Below are positions 1 through 5,271 of a stretch of 5,346 nucleotides of DNA, one piece after another. Position 1 is the first letter of the stretch, and the number at the start of each line of letters is the position of its first letter. The notes below the pieces were generated by a model. It searched no databases. It was not told the DNA's origin and saw only the letters and a program-made list of their open reading frames with translations. The position numbers and the translations under genes were made by a program. The DNA is from an uncultured Alistipes sp. (lineage in GTDB: Bacteria > Bacteroidota > Bacteroidia > Bacteroidales > Rikenellaceae), in the NCBI GenBank assembly GCA_900549685.1, contig UROX01000162.1:1-5346 (forward strand). Reading direction: 5' to 3'.

Positions 1-1
1 G

Positions 2-133
2 TGCAAACCGGCCGCAAGGCCAGACAAGGAGGGCATCCGCCTCGCAATCGACCAATCCGTTTCCATTTTCATCCTCCGGGCCGACGGCAACCGCCGGACT
101 GATTTTTTACGCACTTTACCGTACCGTCGGTAA
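2..133 (+). CDS. Possible 3' end of an unidentified gene (partial)
   Basis: The reading frame is open from the window edge to a TAA at 131-133 and gives 43 residues ending in FLRTLPYRR. About two thirds of its codons end in G or C, many in C. This fits the GC-rich genes in the window better than the other two plus-strand frames, which use AGG, AGA and TCG more often. The peptide is basic and has no motif I recognise. It lies in the same frame as the nucleotidyltransferase-like gene that begins 45 nt downstream. A minus-strand frame (1-72, ATG after GGAGG) is also open, so the strand is not certain. No function can be assigned from so short a tail. Confidence 0.35.
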   Translation, partial: CKPAARPDKEGIRLAIDQSVSIFILRADGNRRTDFLRTLPYRR

Positions 134-134
134 A
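115..134 (+). other. Small inverted repeat upstream of the MNT-HEPN gene
   Basis: TTTACCG (115-121) and CGGTAAA (128-134) are perfect inverted repeats around a six-base loop. The right arm contains the stop codon of the possible upstream gene. There is no T-run after it, so it is a weak terminator candidate. It could equally be an operator-like dyad or chance. I saw no convincing Bacteroidota -33/-7 promoter (TTTG and TAnnTTTG) in 134-178. Confidence 0.25.
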
Positions 135-178
135 ATCCGTATCGCTATTATCACAACAATCGAAATCTCAACGAATTT

Positions 179-475
179 ATGGAAACGACATTTTTTACAA
201 CAGGGCAGAAAACGCCCGCGAACACCGCACAGACGGCACAGGATATTCCGCTGTCGCAATCATCCGTGCAGGAATTTCCGCACTTTTCCGGAGAACCGGC
301 CCCCGTTCCTCCGTATGATCCGGGAAGCATCGGACACATGACGGAGCTGTTGCGGGAGATACTCGATCCGGCCTACATTCTGCTGTTCGGCTCGTCCGCC
401 AACGGAACGCCGCACAGCGACGTCATCGGATACGACCTATTGATAGCCACCCACACACCGCCCGTTTACGACTGA
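179..475 (+). CDS. N-terminal fragment: nucleotidyltransferase-like domain, 98 aa
   Basis: This is the part of the interrupted gene that would be translated if TGA 473-475 acts as a stop. It carries the G-S signature of the polymerase beta-like nucleotidyltransferase fold (LFGSSANG, residues 69-76) and the strand with D86 (GYDLLI), but it ends eight residues after the DLLIA strand. The rest of the fold is missing, so on its own it is probably not a stable enzyme. ATG 179 is chosen because it is the first start after the upstream in-frame TAA (131-133). The sequence before it is A/T-rich with no clear Shine-Dalgarno site. Confidence 0.5.
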   Translation: METTFFTTGQKTPANTAQTAQDIPLSQSSVQEFPHFSGEPAPVPPYDPGSIGHMTELLREILDPAYILLFGSSANGTPHSDVIGYDLLIATHTPPVYD

Positions 476-499
476 CACGCCGCCAAACGCTACCTCAAG

Positions 500-1132
500 A
501 TGAAAATGCCGGGCATCGGACATGGTGTTCCGTATCTGAACCTCTATATTTATCATGCCGGCTACGTCGTTTCGCAGACCTCGCCTTTTTTCTGGCTGGC
601 ACGCACCGAAGGCATTCTGTCGTATTGCAGCGACCGGTACAAATTCCGAAGACCGCGCAAGATGTTTCCGTTTGCTCAAGCCGCATGCGAAGCGAGAGCC
701 TATTACGCCACTTTCGCCGCGCTCGGAACCGAATTCCTGGAACAGGCAGAAAAGGCATTCGCAGAACACAAGATCCGGCCGGCTGCCTTTTTCGTGGCAC
801 AAGCCGCCGTCTATTTCTACCGGGTATTGTTCCGGGTCTATCACGGTTTCGATGAAGACACGTACGACCTGTCGATCATGCATGAACGGACGCGGACGCT
901 TTCGGCCGAACTGATGCTGCTGTTCGAACCGGGCTGTTACGACAATGTCGATACGCTGTCTCGGCTGAAACAAGCGTACACGAAAGCACGGTACGACACG
1001 GATTTTTTTATTTCCGAAAACGACATGAAACGCCACATTCTCCACATTGAGCGTTTACAAAATATCGTCGGGAAACTCTGCTCGCAGCGCATAGCTCTTT
1101 ATGACGGAATCGGCGGCAGGACAAACCGATAG
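500..1132 (+). CDS. HEPN-domain protein (possible separate product), 210 aa
   Basis: This ORF begins at the second of two nearby Met codons after the in-frame TGA. Residues 1-50 look like the C-terminal end of the nucleotidyltransferase-like module (PYLNLYIYHAGYVV, then FFWLARTEGILSY). Residues about 55-195 look like a HEPN helical bundle, with QAAVYFYRVLFRVYHGF at 101-117, YDLSIMHERTRTL at 122-134, and a C-terminal helix around ENDMKRHILHIERL. HEPN proteins are often RNases or partners of nucleotidyltransferases. The standard R-x4-6-H RNase motif is not obvious here, so a non-catalytic role is possible. No Shine-Dalgarno sequence precedes the ATG, so independent translation is unproven. Codon use stays normal, which argues against long decay. 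Confidence 0.55.
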   Translation: MKMPGIGHGVPYLNLYIYHAGYVVSQTSPFFWLARTEGILSYCSDRYKFRRPRKMFPFAQAACEARAYYATFAALGTEFLEQAEKAFAEHKIRPAAFFVAQAAVYFYRVLFRVYHGFDEDTYDLSIMHERTRTLSAELMLLFEPGCYDNVDTLSRLKQAYTKARYDTDFFISENDMKRHILHIERLQNIVGKLCSQRIALYDGIGGRTNR

Positions 1133-1167
1133 ACAAAAGGCCGGGATCGTGCGATCCCGGCCTGTCT
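1131..1167. terminator. Bidirectional hairpin terminator between convergent genes
   Basis: The arms GGCCGGGATCG (1139-1149) and CGATCCCGGCC (1152-1162) are an 11-bp perfect inverted repeat around two bases. AGACA (1131-1135) and TGTCT (1163-1167) extend the pairing on the outside. On the minus strand the strong stem is followed by TTTTGTCT, a proper U-run for ending the apbE operon. On the plus strand it is followed by the pyrimidine-rich TGTCTATTCTCTCTTTCC, a weaker tail for the HEPN gene, whose stop codon overlaps the outer stem. Confidence 0.85.
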
Positions 1168-1175
1168 ATTCTCTC

Positions 1176-1195
1176 TTTCCCCGGTCTCGGGGAAA
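1176..1195. terminator. Second hairpin just downstream of apbE
   Basis: TTTCCCCG (1176-1183) and CGGGGAAA (1188-1195) form a perfect 8-bp stem with a GTCT tetraloop. It lies 20 nt beyond the apbE stop and before the main terminator hairpin in the direction of apbE transcription. It has no U-run of its own, so it may act as a 3'-end stabiliser or first element of a tandem terminator. Confidence 0.5.
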
Positions 1196-1215
1196 TCGCA
1201 TACATCGAAACAGAA

Positions 1216-2088
1216 CTACCTGAATTCCGTTACCGAGCAGCCGGAGGCGGAAAAGTCCATCGCACGGGCGCGGACGGAAGGGAAATTGTCGAAGATACGG
1301 AGGCGTTGCTCTCCGGTCGCGGCGAACAGGGCCGTGGAGAGCACTTCGCAATCGAGCGGCGAGGGTCCCCACACCGATACGACCCGGTCGTCGGTCCGGT
1401 CACGGCCGGTGGCGACCGAGCGGATGTGTCCTCGGTTGCGGGGCGTATTGCCCGAAGAGGACAACGAGGCGTCGCAGAGCGGGACCGTCGTCATGCACTC
1501 GCCCCGGCGCAACGGATTCTCGACGCCCACCTGCCACGGCTGTCCCGACGGATGGCTCCCCACGGCACAGACCGAGCTGTTGCCGAAGCTCAACAGGGCC
1601 GACGGCACACCGGCCGCCACGACGCACTGCCGTGCCCGCTCCAGCGCAAATCCCTTGGCATATCCACCGAAATCGACGATGGCCTCCGGCCAGGTTTTCT
1701 CGATCGCGTCGCAGGACGGATCAACCCGGTAACAGTCTCCTTCTCCGGTGTAATCCGGCGTCCGGACGCAAATATCGAATGCACCGTCCGTGCGTTCGCG
1801 GTAACGCGCCGCATCGGCGAAAACGGCGAGTGTCTCGGGATCGGCATGCAGCCGTCCCCCGCCGCTGCGGTTGAAACGCCAGGCTTCGCTCGCCTCGTCG
1901 AAACGGTTCAGCCGTCCCTCGATACGGTCCGTCTCGTCGGCGATCCGCCGGCAAAGCGCCGACGACGCGGCTTCGTCCGCGCCGCACAACAACACGTCGA
2001 AACGGCTGTGCATAGCCTCGAACCAGCCGTAGAACACTCCGCGGCCGTCGGCCAGCCGACGGAACGTATGGGAAAGGGGGCCGTTCAT
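1216..2088 (-). CDS. apbE: ApbE-like FAD:protein FMN transferase, 290 aa
   Basis: ApbE enzymes move FMN from FAD to a Thr or Ser of target proteins, using Mg. The family motifs appear in order: EGRLNRFDEASEA near 57-69, TDGAFD at 100-105 (usual GGAFD), VDFGGYAKGFALE at 138-150 (usual DLGGIAKGYA), LLSFGNSS at 165-172 (usual GGD region), PWQVGVENP at 184-192, DASLSSSGN at 206-214 (usual A-x-TSG), HIRSVATG at 221-228 (usual HIxDPxTG) and CEVLSTALF at 247-255 (usual ADALATAL). Several key positions differ: N for D in the GGD region, loss of Asp in HIxDPxTG, and E248 where the metal-binding Asp is expected. This is therefore a divergent branch and its activity is uncertain. There is no signal peptide or lipobox, and no upstream in-frame start could supply one. 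The ATG lies 1 nt after the stop of the membrane-protein gene, suggesting translational coupling. It is the last gene of the operon. Confidence 0.85.
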   Translation of the reverse strand: MNGPLSHTFRRLADGRGVFYGWFEAMHSRFDVLLCGADEAASSALCRRIADETDRIEGRLNRFDEASEAWRFNRSGGGRLHADPETLAVFADAARYRERTDGAFDICVRTPDYTGEGDCYRVDPSCDAIEKTWPEAIVDFGGYAKGFALERARQCVVAAGVPSALLSFGNSSVCAVGSHPSGQPWQVGVENPLRRGECMTTVPLCDASLSSSGNTPRNRGHIRSVATGRDRTDDRVVSVWGPSPLDCEVLSTALFAATGEQRLRIFDNFPSVRARAMDFSASGCSVTEFR

Positions 2089-2089
2089 C

Positions 2090-2347
2090 TCATCGGGTTT
2101 TCGTTTCGGAGACAGGACGACGGACGAGCCGGACGATGCGGCACACGACCCAGCGCAGCGGAATCAGCACCGCGTACAGCACGGCCGACAGCGGCAGCAC
2201 GACGTACCACAGCGAAACGAGTTCGCTCCACGACGTGCCGAATTTGGCGATGGCATAGGCGTTCCACGCCGTTATGACGAGCAGACAGCCGAGCCAGACG
2301 AGCAGTTCGCGACGGATGTGCCGGCCTTTGATGACGATATCTTTCAT
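2090..2347 (-). CDS. Small two-helix membrane protein, 85 aa
   Basis: I do not recognise a named family. The protein has two clear hydrophobic segments, about 15-34 (LLVWLGCLLVITAWNAYAIA) and about 43-64 (including SLWYVVLPLSAVLYAVLIP), joined by a short loop KFGTSWSE. The N-terminus (K2, K7, R9, R12, R13) and C-terminus (R65, R70, R73, R76, R77) are strongly basic, so by the positive-inside rule both ends should face the cytoplasm. It starts 21 nt after the oxidoreductase stop, with a purine-rich GAGAGA just before the ATG, and its TGA is 1 nt from the apbE start. That packing points to co-expression with the flavin transferase. It may anchor or assist a partner at the inner membrane. It lacks an SGAT-type flavinylation motif, so it is not an obvious ApbE substrate. 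Confidence 0.8.
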   Translation of the reverse strand: MKDIVIKGRHIRRELLVWLGCLLVITAWNAYAIAKFGTSWSELVSLWYVVLPLSAVLYAVLIPLRWVVCRIVRLVRRPVSETKTR

Positions 2348-2368
2348 TCTCTCGATGGTTTTCCCGGT

Positions 2369-3643
2369 TTACAAATAGTCGATCTTATACTCTTCGGGGA
2401 ACGTCAGCTCCCGCCTTTCGTCGATGGACTGTTGTCCGAGCAGCGAAAGGATCGTAGCGTAATAGCCCTCTTCGGCGATCTTGGGCGGCTGTTTGCCCTC
2501 GATGACCGCATCGACGAAAGCGTCCACCGTAAAGCCGGTTCCGTCCAGAAAATCGCGTTTGCGGCCGAGGATGAACTCGCCGTGGTTCTGGCGGGCGACC
2601 TCCGGGTCCCAGCTCGGCCCGGCGAAAGAGACGGAATTGAAAACGCCCTGCTCGATGTCGTTGATCATGCGCAGAAAGCCGGGCATGGGCGGCGTCTGTT
2701 CGAAATAATATTTTCCCTTTTCGGGTTCCACCGTGCCGAGGTTGCCCATGATCTGTTCCTCGAGTCCGTAGAACTGGCTCGAAATGACCGAGTCGAAACT
2801 CATCCGCCGGCCGTCGGCATAGGTATAGACCACGCCCACGTTGTCCTCCACTTCGCGGCCGTCTTTCCAGTGGGTGATGGCACCGCGACCGTAGATGGTC
2901 TCGGGAAGCTGTTTCCATATCCACGTGCCCACCTGTACCTGATGGCAGCCCAGTTCGGTCATCAGCCCGCAGGAGTATTCGCGATAGAGACGCCAGTTGA
3001 TCCTGCGTTCCAGCTCGGGCGAGGGAACAGGACGCCGCCAGTCGTTGTTGCGGTTCCAGAACGTCTTGATGCACTCGATATTGCCGAACATGCCCGATTC
3101 GATCATCTCGACGGCGCGGATATAGACCGGATCGTACAGCCGCTGCTGGCCGACGAACATGATCTGTCCGGTACGTTTGTGCGTACGGTAGATGTCCAAC
3201 GTTTCGTCGAGCGTCCGGGCCATCGACTTTTCGCAATAGATGTGTTTGCCGGCTTCCATCGCCGCCACGGCTATTTCGCGGTGCAGATGCAGCGGCACGG
3301 CGATCACGACCGCATCGACCTGCGGATCGTCGAGCACCTGACGGTAGTCCGAACAGGTCCGGGCGGAGGGCGCCATTTTGCGGGCCGCCTCGAGGCTGGG
3401 TTCGTAATCGTCGCACAGCCACACGACCTCAGCCTTGGGATTGGCCATCAGAAAGCCGAGCAAATACTGACCGCGCGATCCGGGACCGATCACCGCGATG
3501 CGGGCACGTTCGTTACGCACGGCCCGCTGATTGTCTTCGGCGAAACTTTCGAGCCACGGGAACGAGGCGAACAAAGCCGTCGTCCCGGCGGCGAAACCGA
3601 GTTCCCGCAGGAAATCCCGGCGGGTTATCTTTTCGTTCTTCAT
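2369..3643 (-). CDS. Tat-exported Gfo/Idh/MocA family oxidoreductase, 424 aa
   Basis: This is a nicotinamide-dependent sugar dehydrogenase family protein, likely exported folded with its cofactor bound. Residues 1-35 form a twin-arginine signal (TRRDFLRELGF at 7-17, then AAGTTALFASFPWL). The Rossmann core follows with AVIGPGSRGQ at 50-59, DAVVIAVPLHLH at 110-121 and CEKS at 137-140, a variant of the usual EKP. The C-terminal domain carries LMTELGCHQVQVGTWI at 227-242, where H234 aligns with the usual catalytic His. ATG 3643 is chosen because the Tat signal begins there. A longer frame to GTG 3856 adds 71 residues with no export logic. Relatives next to DUF1080 proteins in gut Bacteroides oxidise the C3 hydroxyl of glycosides, which is the inferred role here. 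GH109-like glycosidase chemistry is a less likely alternative. It is followed closely by the membrane-protein gene. Confidence 0.88.
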   Translation of the reverse strand: MKNEKITRRDFLRELGFAAGTTALFASFPWLESFAEDNQRAVRNERARIAVIGPGSRGQYLLGFLMANPKAEVVWLCDDYEPSLEAARKMAPSARTCSDYRQVLDDPQVDAVVIAVPLHLHREIAVAAMEAGKHIYCEKSMARTLDETLDIYRTHKRTGQIMFVGQQRLYDPVYIRAVEMIESGMFGNIECIKTFWNRNNDWRRPVPSPELERRINWRLYREYSCGLMTELGCHQVQVGTWIWKQLPETIYGRGAITHWKDGREVEDNVGVVYTYADGRRMSFDSVISSQFYGLEEQIMGNLGTVEPEKGKYYFEQTPPMPGFLRMINDIEQGVFNSVSFAGPSWDPEVARQNHGEFILGRKRDFLDGTGFTVDAFVDAVIEGKQPPKIAEEGYYATILSLLGQQSIDERRELTFPEEYKIDYL

Positions 3644-3859
3644 ATTATATTTTTCATTTTTCCGGTCCTCATCCCGCATATTCCGGAGGTCGCATACTTT
3701 ATAGCGTCCATCGGAATCTTCGGCACCGACCGCCGTTATCCTCACCGCATCGGCTCCGGTCCGGCAAGGACGAAAGCAGCAGTACAGAAAGCGAGGCGGA
3801 TACGGCCGAGCCATCGGCCCGCAACCGCATCCGACAGGCTCGGACCGGACGGACACGCT
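3644..3859. other. 216-nt spacer inside the operon
   Basis: This gap lies between the DUF1080 stop and the oxidoreductase start, while the other downstream gaps are 21 nt and 1 nt. It contains a perfect hairpin, GGCCGA (3804-3809) with TCGGCC (3814-3819), and a GC-rich inverted pair, CCGGTCCG (3756-3763) with CGGACCGG (3841-3848). Neither has a U-run. The last 30 nt before the oxidoreductase ATG are A/T-rich (AAAAATGAAAAATATAAT on the minus strand), consistent with a Bacteroidota translation start. No protein-coding content is convincing. An internal promoter or processing site is possible but no consensus promoter is visible. Confidence 0.5.
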
Positions 3860-5206
3860 CTATTTCAACTCCCTGATTTTGACATTCTTGAAAGACACCG
3901 CATCGCCGTGATCCTGCAACAGGATATGTCCGCGGGCGGCATTGCCGAAATTCGGCCAGTCGCGGTATTTGCTGTAAGCCACCAGCGCATTCCATGCCGG
4001 CGTGTTGCGGTCGTATTCGAGCAACTTGACGCCGTTGAGCCAGTGTTCCACATGATTGCCCCGCACGACGATACGTGCCGTGTTGAACTGTCCGGGACGG
4101 AACGGCTTGCTGTCGGGCGCAGGAATCAGGTCGTAGAGCGAACCGAGCTTGCGGTTTCCCGCCACGCCCAGCTTGGCGTCCGGATGACGCAGGTCGTCCA
4201 GCAACTGGAATTCGCAGCCAATGGCCGAGCCTTCGCCCTTGTTGAGATCCGGATCGACGAAGTATTTGATCCCGCTGTTGGCCCCTTCCGTAATCCTGAA
4301 ATCGACCTTCAGCTCGAAATCGCCGTACTCGTCCGTCGTCACGATGTCGCCTCCGTTGGCCGACTCGGCACCGTCGGAAGGAAGCACGCACAGCAGGCCG
4401 TTTTCGATTTTCCAGCCCTTTTCGGGAAACGAGGCGATCTTGGCCCCGCGCCAGCCCCCGGTCGTCTTGCCGTCCCAGAGCAGTTTCCAGCCCTCGGCGG
4501 CCTCGCGTTCGGAGATTGTGTTGGCGATGCAGTTCACCTGCGCGATACCGGTCTCCGGCATCCGTTCCACGTCCAGATCGGCGGTGCAGATACGGATGTT
4601 CTTCCAGCGGACAGTTTTGCCCTCCATCGAGGCGTTGCCGCCGATGCCGTGGACCTGAAGCGCGATAAAGCCCTCCCGGTCGGCATCGTCCAGTATGTCG
4701 CTCGCCGGAACGCCGTTGATCCACGTGCGGATGCGGTCGCCTTGTGCCTCGATGCGGACTTTGTTCCACGCTCCGGGGCGGAAGGCCTGCTGCGCGGCAG
4801 GATTATCGGACAGCGTACAGAGCCATCCTCTGCGGGCCTCATCGTAGATTCCGCCGCTCCACGCCCGCGCCGACGGATCGATTTCGTATTGGTAGCCATG
4901 GACCGCACCGCCTCCGAAGTCGGGCCGGGAATGGCTGCGGAACTGGATACCGGAATTCAACCCGTCGTCCACTTTAAAATAGAGTTCGAGGACGAAATCG
5001 CCGTATGTCTTTTCGGTACACAGGAACGTATTGGGCGTCCCGGTCCGGCTGACGCCGACGATCGCGCCGTCTTCGATGCGATACTCGGCCTCTCCGCCCA
5101 GTTTTTTCCAGCCCTTGAGGTTTTTCCCGTTGAAAAGAGGTTCCCAGTTTTGTGCGCCCAACGAAGCGGCACAAAATAAAAGTAAAGTTAATACAATATT
5201 TTTCAT
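3860..5206 (-). CDS. Tandem DUF1080 protein (3-keto-disaccharide hydrolase family), 448 aa
   Basis: Residues 1-18 form a Sec signal peptide (MKNIVLTLLLFCAASLG, cleavage likely before AQNWEPLF), so the protein should reach the periplasm. Two DUF1080 beta-jelly-roll domains follow. Domain 1 (about 20-208) has WEPLFNGKNLKGW, YGDFVLELYFKVDDGLNSG, GYQYEID, WNKVRIEAQGDRI and ALQVHG. Domain 2 (about 238-447) has WKLLWDGKTTGGW, YGDFELKVDFRITEGANSG, CEFQLLDD, ARIVVRGNHVEHWLNGV and LLQDHGDAVSFKNVKI. Domain 1 has an insertion between its HG motif and the final WKNIRI strand, so the copies have diverged and one may bind rather than cleave sugar. Family members hydrolyse or eliminate 3-keto-glycosides made by Gfo/Idh oxidoreductases, which matches the next gene. 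The start is supported by the signal peptide. A five-codon leader frame ends 6 nt upstream. Confidence 0.9.
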   Translation of the reverse strand: MKNIVLTLLLFCAASLGAQNWEPLFNGKNLKGWKKLGGEAEYRIEDGAIVGVSRTGTPNTFLCTEKTYGDFVLELYFKVDDGLNSGIQFRSHSRPDFGGGAVHGYQYEIDPSARAWSGGIYDEARRGWLCTLSDNPAAQQAFRPGAWNKVRIEAQGDRIRTWINGVPASDILDDADREGFIALQVHGIGGNASMEGKTVRWKNIRICTADLDVERMPETGIAQVNCIANTISEREAAEGWKLLWDGKTTGGWRGAKIASFPEKGWKIENGLLCVLPSDGAESANGGDIVTTDEYGDFELKVDFRITEGANSGIKYFVDPDLNKGEGSAIGCEFQLLDDLRHPDAKLGVAGNRKLGSLYDLIPAPDSKPFRPGQFNTARIVVRGNHVEHWLNGVKLLEYDRNTPAWNALVAYSKYRDWPNFGNAARGHILLQDHGDAVSFKNVKIRELK

Positions 5207-5271
5207 GATTATTTATTGGTCCTTCTCCATCCCCTTCTCCTAAAGAAAGGAATGGAAAAAGCTGTTTCTAT
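5207..5271 (-). promoter_or_regulatory. Leader of the DUF1080 gene with repeated GGAGAAGG and mini-ORF
   Basis: On the minus strand GGAGAAGG occurs twice, at 5240-5233 and 5228-5221, twelve bases apart. The first copy stands as a Shine-Dalgarno-like AGGAG six bases before an ATG (5230-5228) that opens the frame MEKDQ-stop (5230-5213). The stop is 6 nt before the DUF1080 ATG. The second copy is about 14 nt from the DUF1080 ATG, rather far for a Shine-Dalgarno site. No clear -33/-7 promoter is visible, so the operon may be read through from the preceding gene or start further upstream. Confidence 0.35.

Larger units (their letters stand above)
179..1132 (+). pseudogene. MNT-HEPN type protein gene split by an in-frame TGA
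   Basis: Read through the TGA at 473-475 (codon 99), this is one frame of 317 codons from ATG 179 to TAG 1130-1132. Residues 1-50 are a low-complexity Pro/Thr/Ser/Gln leader. Residues 65-90 hold a nucleotidyltransferase-like core, YILLFGSSANG followed by HSDVIGYDLLI. After the stop the frame continues without loss as HAAKRYLKMKMPGIGHG and runs into an alpha-helical HEPN-like domain at about 165-300. The usual D-x-D metal pair is spread to D81 and D86, so the transferase part may be inactive. Similar fused proteins exist in Bacteroidota, and from memory a Trp is common at the stop position, so TGG to TGA is the simplest explanation. Other explanations are two separate proteins, or a sequencing error. 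The gene is convergent with the apbE operon and ends in the shared terminator. Confidence 0.6.

Noticed and set aside
1..72. Divergent minus-strand gene start with GGAGG before ATG at 72
   Set aside because: Only 24 codons are visible, the peptide shows no motif, and the plus-strand frame there has better codon use. It is kept only as an alternative.
473..475. TGA as selenocysteine or a reassigned Trp codon
   Set aside because: No selenocysteine-insertion-like hairpin is evident after it and no redox context exists. All other genes here end normally, one of them in TGA (2092-2090), so a global recoding is not supported.
437..1045. A 202-residue minus-strand frame over the HEPN region
   Set aside because: It has no recognisable domain and lies opposite a plus-strand frame with HEPN and nucleotidyltransferase features.
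1306..2277. A 323-residue plus-strand frame over apbE
   Set aside because: It is an antisense shadow of a GC-rich gene. The peptide is rich in Arg, Ala and Pro with no motif, and it crosses the apbE and membrane-protein boundary.
3699..3830. A 43-residue minus-strand frame in the spacer with a short hydrophobic stretch
   Set aside because: It has no ribosome-binding sequence, the hydrophobic run is short, and the rest is Arg-rich like other chance GC-rich frames.
3644..3856. N-terminal extension of the oxidoreductase to GTG 3856
   Set aside because: The 71 added residues are Cys- and Arg-rich without a motif and would bury the Tat signal, which must be N-terminal. ATG 3643 places it correctly.
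2318..5179. A 953-residue open frame on the plus strand, antisense to the DUF1080 and oxidoreductase genes
   Set aside because: It is codon-aligned opposite two genes that share one frame, and the GC-rich sense codons rarely include TTA, CTA or TCA, which would create stops there. Its translation shows no domain, while the minus strand has signals and motifs throughout.
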